64,000 bases of DNA, taken from positions 124,001 through 188,000 of the forward strand of contig NZ_CP028475.1 in the NCBI RefSeq assembly GCF_003047105.1, read 5' to 3'. Origin of the DNA: Celeribacter baekdonensis. GTDB taxonomy: Bacteria > Pseudomonadota > Alphaproteobacteria > Rhodobacterales > Rhodobacteraceae. How positions within the stretch are numbered: position 1 is the stretch's first letter; the number at the start of each line of letters is the position of its first letter. Positions 25,426 to 34,967 of the stretch are shown one piece after another. Under the pieces are notes generated by a model. The model saw only the letters and a list, made by a program, of their open reading frames with translations. It was not told where the DNA came from and did no database searches. The position numbers were made by a program, and so were the translations under genes.

Positions 25426-26919
25426 TTAGGTCTTGCCTCTCGGCGGTTTCCCGCCCGGCTTGCCACCGGGCTTGGTTCCCGGTTTGGCCGCGTGGGATTT
25501 GAACCCGGAGGAGCGGGGCTTGCCCTCCGCACCGCCGCCATGGCTTTTGAAGCCTGCGGATTTGAAGCCGCCCGGTTTTCCACCTGGCTTCCCGCCCGGT
25601 TTGCCAAAGGGCCGACCTGCGGGTTTGCCATCGCGATCACCCCGTGAGTCGTTGCGTGAATCGCTGCGGGAATCTGTGCGGGACTTGAAATCGCCATCGC
25701 GTTTTTTGAACCCGCCCTCTGGCCGACCGCCGCCTGCATCGTCGCGACGTTTGAACCCGCCCGGTTTGCCACCCGGCTTGCCGTCCCGATCATCACGGGA
25801 TTTAAAGCCGCCTTCACCGCGTGGTTTGCCGCCAAAGGGGCGATCTCCGCCCGCATCGTCGCGGCGTTTGAAGCCGCCGGGTTTGCCACCGGAACGATCA
25901 TCGCGCTCGCCATAGGCCGGTTTGTCGCCGCGCGGCTTGAACGATGCTTTGCCGTCTGCGCGCCGATCTGTCCCCCGCGCGTCATCGCGGCCTTTGGTTT
26001 CGGTGCGCGGACCGCCCGGTTTGCCGTCACGCGACACGGTACGTTTCGCGCCTTGCGGTGCGCCACGTTTGGAAAACCCGCCATCGCCAACCTCAAGATC
26101 CATGCCCAACTGATCGCGCAGCACACGGGCGCGGACCTCTTCGACCTGACCGGGTTGCAAGGTGCCAAGACGGAACGGGCCATAAGACAGCCGGATCAGG
26201 CGGTTCACCACCAGACCGATATGTTCCATCGCACGGCGAATTTCGCGGTTTTTGCCTTCGCGCAGACCCACGGTCAGCCAAGCATTGGCGCCCTGTTGCC
26301 GATCAAAGGTGACTTCCATGCCTTGGAAATCTTCGCCATCAATGGTGATGCCATTGCGCAACGTGTCCAATGTCGCCTCAGAGGCGGTGCCTTTGACGCG
26401 GACCCGGTATTTGCGCAGCCAGCCGGTGTCGGGCAGCTCAAGTTTGCGTTTGACCTCGCCATCGTTGGTCAGCAAAAGCAGACCTTCGGAGTTGATATCC
26501 AACCGGCCGACAGACATCACCCGCGGCATTTCCACCGGCAATTTGTCAAACACGGTCTCGCGGCCTTTTTCGTCCTTGGCCGTGGTCACAAGGCCCAAAG
26601 GTTTGTGATAAAGCCACACACGCGGTGGCTCGGGTTCGCCCACTTCTTTGCCGTCGACATAAATGCGGTCCTTCGGCATGACATTGAGGGCAGGGGAGAC
26701 CACTTTGCGGCCATTGACCGTGACGCGGCCCTCATTGATCAATTCTTCGGCCTCGCGGCGCGAGGAAATGCCCGCGCGCGAGAGCACTTTGGCGATGCGG
26801 TCGCCCGGATGGGGCTTGTCCGCGCCACCAGAATGATCCGATCCCGGTTTGGAATGCGGTTTTGCGTGGCTTTTGTAGCCGGTGGGTTTGGACGGTTTTT
26901 TGGGCGTGTCGTCGGTCAT
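25426..26919 (-). CDS. rluB: RsuA/RluB-type pseudouridine synthase with long KPGG/RDD-rich tail
   Basis: A 497-residue rRNA pseudouridine synthase. After a basic leader come an S4 domain (RIAKVLSRAGISSRREAEELI, residues 42-62) and the catalytic domain with VGRLDINSEGLLLLTNDG, where the Asp is the nucleophile. The core ends near residue 270. The remaining roughly 220 residues are low complexity, rich in Lys, Arg, Gly, Pro and Asp, with repeats such as GKPGGFKRRDDAGG. RluB modifies 23S rRNA; RluE/F or RsuA specificity cannot be excluded. The tail is probably an unstructured RNA-binding extension. Confidence 0.88.
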   Translation of the reverse strand: MTDDTPKKPSKPTGYKSHAKPHSKPGSDHSGGADKPHPGDRIAKVLSRAGISSRREAEELINEGRVTVNGRKVVSPALNVMPKDRIYVDGKEVGEPEPPRVWLYHKPLGLVTTAKDEKGRETVFDKLPVEMPRVMSVGRLDINSEGLLLLTNDGEVKRKLELPDTGWLRKYRVRVKGTASEATLDTLRNGITIDGEDFQGMEVTFDRQQGANAWLTVGLREGKNREIRRAMEHIGLVVNRLIRLSYGPFRLGTLQPGQVEEVRARVLRDQLGMDLEVGDGGFSKRGAPQGAKRTVSRDGKPGGPRTETKGRDDARGTDRRADGKASFKPRGDKPAYGERDDRSGGKPGGFKRRDDAGGDRPFGGKPRGEGGFKSRDDRDGKPGGKPGGFKRRDDAGGGRPEGGFKKRDGDFKSRTDSRSDSRNDSRGDRDGKPAGRPFGKPGGKPGGKPGGFKSAGFKSHGGGAEGKPRSSGFKSHAAKPGTKPGGKPGGKPPRGKT

Positions 26920-27013
26920 GGAAAAGGCCTCTCTTTGCGCCGCTCATACTCTGACATAGCCCCGTTTAAAAGAGCCTTGCTTGGATTGCGCGGTTTTCTG
27001 AGGTCTTTGATAC

Positions 27014-27047
27014 AAAACCGGCCCGCACGAGGGCGCGTGCAGGCCGG
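27014..27047 (-). terminator. Terminator of the OmpW gene
   Basis: On the minus strand, CCGGCC-T-GCACG pairs with CGTGC-G-GGCCGG around a short loop and is followed by TTTT. It lies 50 bases past the OmpW stop. Confidence 0.7.
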
Positions 27048-27097
27048 ATCATCATGGATTGGGGACGCCCCATCCCATCTCTTGGACGAGATGACTT

Positions 27098-27721
27098 TTA
27101 GAACGTGTAGACGTAGGACATCCCAACGACCCAAGGGTCAATCTCGGCTTTGCCAATTTTTGCGCCATCGAGTTTGACATCGCTGTCAATGTCGATCCAG
27201 CGCACATCGGTCCGGAACGCGCCGTGATCGCTGATTTTGTAGTCAAAGCCCGCATGAAGCGCGACGCCCCAAGAATCGCTGAGGTCCAGATCGCTACCGG
27301 CGATCGCGCCTTTGGCTGTTTCTTCGAAAAACGCCGTGTAGTTGAGGCCAACCCCCACAAAGGGCGAGAACTGTTCGCCGCCGTTAAAGTGATACTGCAC
27401 GGAGACGACCGGCGGCAGGTGTTTGGTCGAGCCAATGCGGCCCAGGCCGGAGGCGTCAATGTCATGCATGAAAGGCACGGCGCCGAGCACTTCGATGCCG
27501 ATGTTGTTGGCGACGAAATACTCAAATGTAATGGTCGGGCGGACGTTGTCCCCGATATCAAGCGTATTGGCCCCGCCCAGAATGGTGCCGTTGTCTGATT
27601 TTGGCATCACGCCGCCAAGGCCAAGGCCGAGAGACATAGTCCCCGCCTCTTGCGCGCTTGCGCCGGAGATCCCGGCAAGAGAGAGTGCGAGGGCGGTGGC
27701 AAAAAGTGTCGTCGTTTTCAT
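27098..27721 (-). CDS. OmpW-family outer-membrane protein
   Basis: A 207-residue porin-like protein. The signal peptide (MKTTTLFATALALSLAGISG then ASA-QEA) fixes the start at 27721. The mature part is an eight-stranded beta barrel with OmpW traits: ITFEYFVANNIGIEVLGAVP, the HLPPVVSVQYHFN motif, FSPFVGVGLNYTAFF and a C-terminal aromatic (GMSYVYTF) for Bam recognition. OmpW proteins pass small hydrophobic molecules across the outer membrane. It is transcribed alone and ends at a hairpin. Confidence 0.93.
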   Translation of the reverse strand: MKTTTLFATALALSLAGISGASAQEAGTMSLGLGLGGVMPKSDNGTILGGANTLDIGDNVRPTITFEYFVANNIGIEVLGAVPFMHDIDASGLGRIGSTKHLPPVVSVQYHFNGGEQFSPFVGVGLNYTAFFEETAKGAIAGSDLDLSDSWGVALHAGFDYKISDHGAFRTDVRWIDIDSDVKLDGAKIGKAEIDPWVVGMSYVYTF

Positions 27722-27910
27722 AGTGTGTCCTAATGTCGTAACGTCGCGCGTGTGGCGGACGCTCTGCCTCGGGCGGGGCAAGGGCTTTGATTTGCATCAA
27801 ATTGGCGGGGGCTGCGTCAATCTGTCGGGGTGGGCATGTGGGGAGCGCCCCGTAGGACGCCATCACGACGCGTGTCTTGCGTCGACGGCGATTCCACGTC
27901 AGGAAAGGCC

Positions 27911-28363
27911 ATGTCTTTTCGCTCTTATATGGATGATGCGTTCATCGAAGCCGCTTTGGCCGAGGCGCGCGGCGAGGTGCCTGTGGGTGCCGTCGTCGTG
28001 TCACCAAAAGGCGAGATCGTCGGGCGCGGTGGCAACCAAACCCGCGCCGATAATGATCCTACGGCCCATGCCGAGATCGTCGCCATCCGTGCCGCCTGTG
28101 CCGCGCTGGGCCAGGAGCGTCTGTCGGGCTACGATCTTTATGTGACGTTGGAACCTTGTCCGATGTGCGCCGCGGCGATGTCAAATGCGCGGATTGCCCG
28201 GCTGTATTACGGCGCGCAAGATCCGAAATCCGGCGGTGTGGCCCATGGGGCGCGGGTGTTTTCGCACGCCCAATGTCACCACGCCCCCGAGGTTTATGAC
28301 GGCATCGCGGCGGATCGGGCCGAAGCCATGCTCAAAGCCTTTTTTGCCGCCCGCCGCGGTTGA
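27911..28363 (+). CDS. tadA: tRNA adenosine(34) deaminase
   Basis: A 150-residue zinc deaminase that converts A34 to inosine in tRNA-Arg(ACG). Zinc site motifs: THAE-type PTAHAEIVAI (His and catalytic Glu, near residue 55) and TLEPCPMCAAAM (two Cys, near 85). ARIARLYYGAQDPKSGGV is typical of TadA. A longer upstream frame exists, but AGGAAAGG before the ATG at 27911 and the family length select this start. A general nucleoside deaminase remains a weak alternative. Confidence 0.92.
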   Translation: MSFRSYMDDAFIEAALAEARGEVPVGAVVVSPKGEIVGRGGNQTRADNDPTAHAEIVAIRAACAALGQERLSGYDLYVTLEPCPMCAAAMSNARIARLYYGAQDPKSGGVAHGARVFSHAQCHHAPEVYDGIAADRAEAMLKAFFAARRG

Positions 28364-28379
28364 GACGGATCATAGCGGC

Positions 28380-28407
28380 GCGGCTCTTGCACAGCGGCTC
28401 TTGCACA
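28380..28407. repeat. Perfect 14-bp tandem duplication
   Basis: GCGGCTCTTGCACA occurs twice head to tail in the 175-base gap after tadA. No gene or clear signal is seen in the rest of this gap. Confidence 0.8.
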
Positions 28408-28538
28408 AAAGGCGCTCTTGGGCTAAAGATTGCGCTGTACAGGCTTGGCCTGTGCGCCACCCCAAATCCTTGAAATAACGCCCGTTTTCGGGGCCAGTCG
28501 CATGCCTGGGCCTTTGCGGGTCTCTGCGTGAGTGTCTG

Positions 28539-28787
28539 ATGATCGAAACCACATTGCTGCGCTATGAGCGGCCCTTGAAAAACCTCGCCCTGATGTTGGG
28601 CGTGGCCTCGACGATTGCGATTGTACAAAACTGGTATCCGCTGAACCTGTTTCTGTCGTTGCCCTTTTGCATGATCTGGCTGGCGATGGGGTGGCTGCAT
28701 TCTGAGCGGCAGTTGAAATGGATCAACATCCTGTTTGCTGCATTTTACGTGTACGGTATTGGGCGCTATCTGGTGGTTGGAGCTTAG
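28539..28787 (+). CDS. Small two-TM protein, unknown
   Basis: An 82-residue protein I do not recognise. A short cytoplasmic start (MIETTLLRYERPLKNLAL) leads into hydrophobic segments at about residues 17-33 and 36-52. A charged link (HSERQLKW) and a third weaker segment (NILFAAFYVYGIGRYLVVGA) follow. Only GAG lies upstream of the ATG. It ends 7 bases before the convergent hydrolase gene. Composition and lack of overlap with other genes support it as real. Confidence 0.6.
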   Translation: MIETTLLRYERPLKNLALMLGVASTIAIVQNWYPLNLFLSLPFCMIWLAMGWLHSERQLKWINILFAAFYVYGIGRYLVVGA

Positions 28788-28793
28788 CCGCCG

Positions 28794-29513
28794 TCAAATC
28801 TCGATGGCGGCAAGCACCTCGGGCACTTTGACCACACCGTCCTCCAACGCATAGACCAGAGGATCACAACTCTGCGCCAAAAGCGGGAAGGTGCCCCAGT
28901 GGCACGGGATCACCGTTTTGAACTCAAAGAACTTTTGACAGACATAGGCGGCGCGGGCCATGTCCATCGTGTAGTGGCCCCCGGCGCAGAGAATGCCGAT
29001 GTCGGGCTGATGCAGGTCGGCAAACCACGCCATATCGGCCATGATATCGGTGTCGCCTGAAACATAGATCGTGTGGCCTTCGCCCGAGATCATAAAACCC
29101 GCAGGATCGCCTGCGTAGGCAGGTGCGCCATCTTTGAAATCAATCGAAGAGGAATGCACCGCGTTCACCATGGTGACCCGCACCGCCGCATCGCCTTCGC
29201 CCAAGGTGCCTTCGCCCAAGGTGATGGTGCCGCCTTTGCCAAATCCGGTGACGTCGGCGCCCTCAGCGCCCAAAATGAGCGACAATTCATGGATGCAATA
29301 GATCATCGCCCCGGTGTCTTTGCCCACAGGGATCGTTGTCGAGGCGTGATCGCCATGGCCATGGGTGAGAAAGATCGCGGTTGCGCCTGTGGTGGCCTCC
29401 GCCGCGCGCTCCTCTGGGAAGGAGGGGTTGCCCGCAAGCCACGGGTCGATGAGCAAAACCTGATCCGCGATCTCGATGCGAAACCCGGAATGTCCAAGCC
29501 AAGTGATTTTCAT
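28794..29513 (-). CDS. Metallo-beta-lactamase-fold hydrolase (UPF0173 family)
   Basis: A 239-residue protein of the metal-dependent hydrolase UPF0173 family, normal in length. It starts MKITWLGHSGFRIE. The metal site is FLTHGHGDHAS (HxHxDH, near residue 55), with further ligands in VNAVHSSSI, IYVSGDTD and the late PCHWGTFPLL. Reading from the upstream ATG would add 32 residues that do not fit the family, so the start is 29513. Substrate unknown. Confidence 0.9.
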   Translation of the reverse strand: MKITWLGHSGFRIEIADQVLLIDPWLAGNPSFPEERAAEATTGATAIFLTHGHGDHASTTIPVGKDTGAMIYCIHELSLILGAEGADVTGFGKGGTITLGEGTLGEGDAAVRVTMVNAVHSSSIDFKDGAPAYAGDPAGFMISGEGHTIYVSGDTDIMADMAWFADLHQPDIGILCAGGHYTMDMARAAYVCQKFFEFKTVIPCHWGTFPLLAQSCDPLVYALEDGVVKVPEVLAAIEI

Positions 29514-29594
29514 GCGACCTCTCCCTATATTGTCCTCAAAATTGTCCTCAAACGGCAGTTCAGGAAAAGTTAGCACAGGTGCGGGGAAAATCAC

Positions 29595-30235
29595 ATGTGG
29601 ACCGAGCAATTTGATGGCTATTGTGAGCGGGTGGATTTCACATTTTGGTCAGAACCCGTCAATGCGCTGACCAATTTGGCCTTTGTGCTGGCGGCGCTTT
29701 GGATGTGGCCGCGCACCCGGCATTCCCCTTTGGCGCGGGCGATGGCGGCGGTGTTGATGGTGATCGGTTTTGGCTCGTTTGCCTTTCACACCACCGCGAC
29801 ACGTTGGGGGCAATGGCCGACATCGCACCGATTCTTGGCTTTATCCTGTTGTATATTTTCGCGGCCACGCGGGATTTCTTTGGTCTCACGCCCTTGAAAA
29901 GCGGTCTTGTAACCCTGCTGTTTTTCCCCTTTGCCGCCGCCACCGTGCCGCTTTTTGCCAAGCTTGGGCTTGGGTCATCGGCGGCCTATGCGCCCGTGCC
30001 GATGTTGATTTTCATCTACGCCTCTCTGCTCAATCCCCGAGCCCCCAAAACCGCGCGCGGATTGGTCATGGGGGCGGGGCTGTTGTGCCTCTCCATCGGC
30101 TTTCGCATGTTGGATGATCCGATCTGTGCCCTCTGGCCCATCGGGACGCATTTCCTCTGGCATCTGCTCAATGCCGTGGTTTTGGCCCATATGATCGCGG
30201 TCTACGCCAACCATATAGGGGTGAAGGAGGCTTGA
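29595..30235 (+). pseudogene. Ceramidase-like membrane protein, one-base frameshift
   Basis: Two frames together give one membrane protein of about 213 residues resembling the alkaline ceramidase/CREST group. Frame one (from 29595) has the N-terminal CERVDFTFWSEPVNALTNLAF, with the conserved Glu and Asn, and SFAFHTTATRW with its His. Frame two continues with helices and ends GTHFLWHLLNAVVLAHMI, which carries the paired His of the metal site. The switch is at a run of five G (29816-29820), where one extra base restores RWGAMADIAPILGFILLY. All key residues are intact, so a sequencing error is as likely as decay. Confidence 0.8.
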
Positions 30236-30302
30236 AGGCCGCGCGCCTGCGCGATAAAGCCATGTCAAAAGCCCTGTGCAACAGAAAAGACGGAGCCCAA
30301 CC

Positions 30303-30590
30303 ATGTCCATTGACATCGACACCGCACGCCGGGTCGCCAAACTCGCCCGCATCCGGGTTGAGGAAGACGCACTTCCCGCACTGGCCCAAGAGTTCAACGC
30401 GGTGCTTGGCTTTATCGAGCAACTCTCCGAAGTGGATGTCGAAGGGGTCGAGCCGATGACTTCGGTCACGCCGCAGCGCCTCAAGCGCCGGGTCGATGAG
30501 GTCACCGATGGCAATATGCAGGAGAAAATCCTGAAAAACGCGCCCGATGCGCGCGAAGGCTTTTTTGCGGTTCCGAAGGTGGTGGAATAA
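30303..30590 (+). CDS. gatC: Asp-tRNA(Asn)/Glu-tRNA(Gln) amidotransferase subunit C
   Basis: A 95-residue GatC that stabilises GatA in the amidotransferase making Gln- or Asn-charged t[23 protein letters not shown] and [23 protein letters not shown] are typical. GGAG before the ATG at 30303 sets the start; a longer frame upstream is ignored. Its stop and the gatA ATG overlap as TAATG. gatB is not in the window. Confidence 0.95.
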   Translation: MSIDIDTARRVAKLARIRVEEDALPALAQEFNAVLGFIEQLSEVDVEGVEPMTSVTPQRLKRRVDEVTDGNMQEKILKNAPDAREGFFAVPKVVE

Positions 30591-32077
30591 TGTCTGATCT
30601 CAATAAACTCACCCTGTCTGCGGCCCGTGACGGTCTGCGCAAAGGCGATTTCACCTCTGTTGAGCTGACCGAAACTTGCTTGTCCGCGATTTCCGCCTCC
30701 GGAGCGCTCAATGCGTTCGTGCACAACACGCCCGAGATCGCGATGGAACAGGCCAAAGCGGCCGATGCCCGGATCGCGTCCGGCGATGCGCCTGCGATGT
30801 GTGGCCTGCCGATCGGGATCAAAGATCTGTTTGCCACCAAAGGCGTCGACACCCAGGCGGGATCGCGCATCTTGGAAGGCTTCAAACCCGAATATGAGAG
30901 CACCATCACCACCAAGCTGTTTGACGCGGGGGCGGTGATGTTGGGCAAGCTCAACATGGACGAATTCGCCATGGGCTCCTCAAATGAGACCTCTGTGTAC
31001 GGCAATGCGGTCAACCCGTGGCGTCGCGGCAATGAGGACACTCCGCTTACGCCGGGCGGCTCCTCTGGTGGCTCTGCGGCGGCAGTGGCGGCGGACCTGT
31101 GTCTGGCCGCGACAGGCACCGACACCGGCGGCTCGATCCGCCAACCGGCGGCTTTCACCGGGATTGTCGGGATCAAACCGACCTATGGGCGTTGTTCGCG
31201 TTGGGGCGTGGTGGCCTTTGCCTCCTCCCTGGACCAAGCCGGGCCGATGACCAAAACCACCCGCGATGCGGCGATCATGTTGGAAGCCATGTGTGGCCAT
31301 GACGCGAAAGACAGCACCTCCGCCGATCTGGCCGTGCCGAATTTCGAGGCCATGCTGACCGGCGACATCACGGGCAAAAAAATCGGTATCCCGAAAGAAT
31401 ACCGCATGGACGGCATGCCGGAAGAGATCGCCAAACTTTGGGATGACGGTGCAGACATGCTGCGCGCGGCTGGGGCTGAGGTGGTCGATATTTCGCTGCC
31501 CCACACCAAATACGCGCTGCCTGCCTATTACGTGATCGCGCCCGCTGAAGCCTCGTCCAACCTCGCGCGCTATGATGGCGTGCGCTATGGTCACCGCGCC
31601 AAATTGGCGGCGGGTGACGGCATCGACGACATGTATGAAAAGACCCGCGCCGAAGGCTTTGGTCACGAGGTTCAGCGCCGCGTGATGGTTGGCACCTATG
31701 TGCTCTCCGCCGGCTTCTATGACGCCTATTACAACCGCGCCCGCAAAGTCCGCACCCTGATCAAAAAGGATTTCGAGGATGTGTTTGCCCAAGGGGTCGA
31801 CGCGATCTTGACCCCGGCGACACCGTCGGCGGCCTTTGGTCTGGGCGAAATGTCGGAGAGCGATCCGATCCAGATGTATCTCAACGACGTCTTCACCGTG
31901 ACCGTCAACTTGGCGGGTCTGCCGGGAGTGTCTGTGCCGGCGGGCCTGTCCGCCAAGGGTCTGCCTTTGGGGCTGCAACTCATCGGGCGTCCGTGGGAAG
32001 AGGGTGATCTGCTGAATATCGCCCATTCGCTTGAGACGGCTGCGGGCTTTGTTTCCAAGCCAGAAAAATGGTGGTAA
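30590..32077 (+). CDS. gatA: Asp-tRNA(Asn)/Glu-tRNA(Gln) amidotransferase subunit A
   Basis: A 495-residue amidase-signature enzyme that releases ammonia from glutamine. The Ser-cisSer-Lys triad is visible: Lys in [14 protein letters not shown] (near residue 78), and the serines in [16 protein letters not shown] and [16 protein letters not shown] (near 155-180). [21 protein letters not shown] is GatA specific. It overlaps gatC by one base. Confidence 0.97.
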   Translation: MSDLNKLTLSAARDGLRKGDFTSVELTETCLSAISASGALNAFVHNTPEIAMEQAKAADARIASGDAPAMCGLPIGIKDLFATKGVDTQAGSRILEGFKPEYESTITTKLFDAGAVMLGKLNMDEFAMGSSNETSVYGNAVNPWRRGNEDTPLTPGGSSGGSAAAVAADLCLAATGTDTGGSIRQPAAFTGIVGIKPTYGRCSRWGVVAFASSLDQAGPMTKTTRDAAIMLEAMCGHDAKDSTSADLAVPNFEAMLTGDITGKKIGIPKEYRMDGMPEEIAKLWDDGADMLRAAGAEVVDISLPHTKYALPAYYVIAPAEASSNLARYDGVRYGHRAKLAAGDGIDDMYEKTRAEGFGHEVQRRVMVGTYVLSAGFYDAYYNRARKVRTLIKKDFEDVFAQGVDAILTPATPSAAFGLGEMSESDPIQMYLNDVFTVTVNLAGLPGVSVPAGLSAKGLPLGLQLIGRPWEEGDLLNIAHSLETAAGFVSKPEKWW

Positions 32078-32116
32078 GGGACGACGAACTGCCCTCATCC
32101 TTGGAGCTTGCCGCCG

Positions 32117-32806
32117 ATGCGCCGCGCCTCTTACGCCTTGATTTCTTTGATTGCCCTTGCGGCTTGCGAAACCCCCGTGCCGGACAGCGGTTCCGGCGTG
32201 GGCTTTGGCTCCTATGCGGATTATCAAGCCCAACGTGAGGCCGAATTGATTGCCAATGGTGATGGGCGTGGTCAAAGCGCAGGCGTGAGCACGAGCGCAA
32301 CCACGGGCCTCGACACCAAAGAGATTTCGGCCGAGGCCGCTGCGGCAATTGATGCGGCGGAGAACACGCCCGCGCCGGTGGGGCCCGCACCCAAAGCGGT
32401 GACCAACGCCATCGGGATTTCCTCGGAAAACAATTTCGATGCGGTTGCCTCCGAGCGGTCGATCGAACAAGACGCGGCGCGTGTTGCCGCCAACAAAGAC
32501 TCCTATGTCACCATCCAACCGACTGCCGTGCCGACCCGTCCAACCAAGGATGCGGCCACGATTGTTGAGTTCGCCTTGTCGACCACCAATCGCGTTGGCG
32601 AAGCGCTGTATTCGCGTCTGATCCCCGGCGCGCAGACCCGTGCCGCGCGCGCCTGTGCCAAATACCCGTCGCCCGATCTGGCGCAGGAAGATTTCCTCAA
32701 CAGCGGCGGGCCGGAACGCAACGCCAAAGGGCTTGATCCCGATGGCGACGGCTTCGCCTGTAGCTGGGATCCCGCACCTTTCCGTCTGGCCGCGCGCGCG
32801 CGCTGA
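32117..32806 (+). CDS. Lipoprotein with C-terminal excalibur calcium-binding domain
   Basis: A 229-residue lipoprotein. The signal peptide ends in LIALAAC (lipobox, Cys near residue 17). The middle is an Ala/Thr-rich linker. The C-terminus carries an excalibur motif, GLDPDGDGFACSWDPAPF, with a preceding Cys in RACAKYPS, the Dx-DxDG loop that binds calcium in related domains. TTGGAG lies upstream of the ATG. The role is unknown, probably at the envelope. Confidence 0.82.
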   Translation: MRRASYALISLIALAACETPVPDSGSGVGFGSYADYQAQREAELIANGDGRGQSAGVSTSATTGLDTKEISAEAAAAIDAAENTPAPVGPAPKAVTNAIGISSENNFDAVASERSIEQDAARVAANKDSYVTIQPTAVPTRPTKDAATIVEFALSTTNRVGEALYSRLIPGAQTRAARACAKYPSPDLAQEDFLNSGGPERNAKGLDPDGDGFACSWDPAPFRLAARAR

Positions 32807-32814
32807 TCCGCGAT

Positions 32815-33513
32815 TTGACTGCTGTGCCTGATATCCGTGATCACCCGTCGCCCAATTTTGGTGATCGACGCGGCGGTGCGCAACCGGATATGGTGGTGTT
32901 GCATTACACCGCCATGACCTCAGCCGATGCTGCGCTTGAGCGGCTGTGTTGCCCGGATCACGAGGTCTCCGCCCATTATCTGATTGATTGCCGAGGCGTT
33001 ATTTTGCGCCTCGTGAATGAGGAAAGCCGGGCGTGGCACGCGGGGGCGGGGCAATGGGGTCGTGTCACCGATGTCAATTCGCAGTCCATCGGCATTGAAC
33101 TGGCCAACCCCGGCACAGCCCCTTTTGCCGCCGATCAAATGGATGCGTTGGAGTGGCTGTTGAGTGACATCATGGAGCGTTGGTTTATGACGCCCGAACG
33201 GGTCATTGCCCATTCCGACATGGCCCCCACGCGCAAAATCGACCCCGGCCCGCGCTTTGATTGGCGCAGGCTGGCGCTTGGCGGTCTGTCGGTCTGGCCG
33301 CAGATTGCGCTGGATTTTGAGGCCCATGCGGATGAGTTTTTGCAAGGTCTTGCGGCATTTGGCTATCCCGATGCGCCGATTGAGGCGGTGCTTCCGGCCT
33401 TTCGTGCCCGCTTTCGTCCCAATCATCATGGGCCGCTGGATGCCGTTGATATGGCCATGGCGCATGATCTGGCGTCGCGCTTTCCCGTTGACCCGGACGA
33501 CTGGCTCGCCTAA
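32815..33513 (+). CDS. N-acetylmuramoyl-L-alanine amidase (AmiD-like)
   Basis: A 232-residue Amidase_2 family protein that cleaves the lactyl-peptide bond of murein fragments. The zinc ligands are visible: His in VVLHYTAM (near residue 27), His in VIAHSDMAPTRKIDPGP (near 140) and the Asp of KIDPGP. The HYLIDCRG and SIGIELAN segments are typical. No signal peptide is seen, so it may recycle cytoplasmic anhydro-muropeptides. The start is TTG at 32815, or GTG at 32824; neither has a strong ribosome site. Confidence 0.88.
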   Translation: MTAVPDIRDHPSPNFGDRRGGAQPDMVVLHYTAMTSADAALERLCCPDHEVSAHYLIDCRGVILRLVNEESRAWHAGAGQWGRVTDVNSQSIGIELANPGTAPFAADQMDALEWLLSDIMERWFMTPERVIAHSDMAPTRKIDPGPRFDWRRLALGGLSVWPQIALDFEAHADEFLQGLAAFGYPDAPIEAVLPAFRARFRPNHHGPLDAVDMAMAHDLASRFPVDPDDWLA

Positions 33514-33522
33514 GTCGCTTTG

Positions 33523-33943
33523 ATACGCGGATGGCTGGATAATCGCGGGCTGGGGGCGATCTCTGGCGCGAGGAAAGTCCGGACTCCATCAAGCAACGGT
33601 GCCGGGTAACGCCCGGCGGGGGCAACCCTAGGGACAGCGCCACAGAGAACAGACCGCCTTACACGCGCGCAAGCGCAAGCTGGGGTAAGGGTGAAACGGT
33701 GGGGTAAGAGCCCACCGCGGGACTGGCAACAGAACCGGCATGGCAAGCCCCACCGGGAGCAATGCCAAATAGGGACGTCGCGCGGGGACTGTGTGCTTTG
33801 CATACCGCCCGCAGGGATGCTTGAGCCCGAGACGTCCGGGTTGGCAGCTTGAGCCTGTTGGTAACAACAGGCCTAGAGGAATGGTTATCCACGGCGGGTC
33901 CGCCCGCTGAGACAGAATCCGGCTTATAGGCCGTCCGCGTATA
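33523..33943 (+). ncRNA. rnpB: RNase P RNA, bacterial class A
   Basis: The universally conserved cores are readable: GAGGAAAGTCCGGACTCC near the 5-prime end (P4 strand), ACAGAGAACAGACCGCC, GGTAAGGGTGAAA and GGTAAGAGCCCACC, and the 3-prime AGACAGAATCCGGCTTATAG (P4 partner). The ends pair as P1: ATACGCGGA with TCCGCGTAT. It is the catalytic RNA of pre-tRNA 5-prime maturation. It starts 10 bases after the amidase stop. Confidence 0.97.
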
Positions 33944-34950
33944 TTTCTGTCATCCCTATTAGAGGGGCCATAGCCGACATTGGCGCTCAACGCAGCCAAA
34001 GGCAGGAACGAGCCCAGAGTGCATGATGCTGCATTATGCCCAAACGTCAGCTATTTGCGGGGCGGGGTGTTTACAAAGCTCAAATTTTAAGAGTCTGTTC
34101 TGTTCAATGCCTCAAAGGCCCGTTTACTGTCTCGTTCGGCTTTTAGAGCGATATCGGCCATTTCGTTTGCAAGCTCATGAAACACGTCAATATGCACGAT
34201 ACGATCAAAATTTTTCGAATGTCTAAGATACGTATCAACCAACTGAGCCAAAGACAGCGCCGTCAACTGAAACGGATCTACGAAGCCCGAGTTGCTCGCC
34301 TCAACCAGATTTACTGGAACCGTTGTCTCTGCCAAGCCGAGGTATGTGTCGACAGGGCGGTGATTGGCATGGACGTGGCTCGATGCCCACTTGTACCACG
34401 GCCTCCAATGGTCCATGCCAACATCCTTTTCGACTTTATCAAATTGCGGATGAGAAACGGTGATTTTTGGCCATTCACCATTTGTTACAGTTCGACCAAG
34501 AACTCGCTCTGCTTCGGCGCAACGTTCCTCAAACGTGTGCATTTCCTCAGCACTAAAGCCTCTTAGCCCCGATCGTTCTGAGTGTTCGTTCATCTGACGT
34601 GCAGCACGGCATGCAGAAAAGTGAAAACTCAGCAAGTATTTTTGGCTGTGTCCTCACCGTGCTTTGCGATGTACATCGCCGTTACCGACAATTCATGCAG
34701 AGACCTCCATCGGGTCAAAGCGCCATCCGGGAAGCCGCCCTTTAGGAGATAAATAATCTCTTGTACCACCAGAAGCGCTTTGGAAAAGATACGGGCCAAA
34801 GCAGCCATGGTTGCATTGTTGTCTTCGTCATTGCGTCGTTGAACATCCTTGCCGTGCAATTCGCCAAGTTCTTGTGCGACATGCCACAGCATATCGAGGT
34901 GGTCGAATGCAGGTTTCCAGCGCGAGAAGGTTCTCTCTTCGAACCCTTTA

Positions 34951-34967
34951 GGGTGTGGACTCAATTC
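34951..34967 (+). repeat. IS left terminal inverted repeat
   Basis: Begins GGGTGTGG directly after the TA target copy. Pairs with 35764-35780 with two mismatches. Confidence 0.85.

Noticed and set aside
25433..26110. Pro/Leu/Ser-rich frames opposite the pseudouridine synthase tail; possible CRISPR-like repeats
   Set aside because: The repetition comes from the KPGG/RDD protein tail on the minus strand. There are no regular direct repeats with unique spacers.
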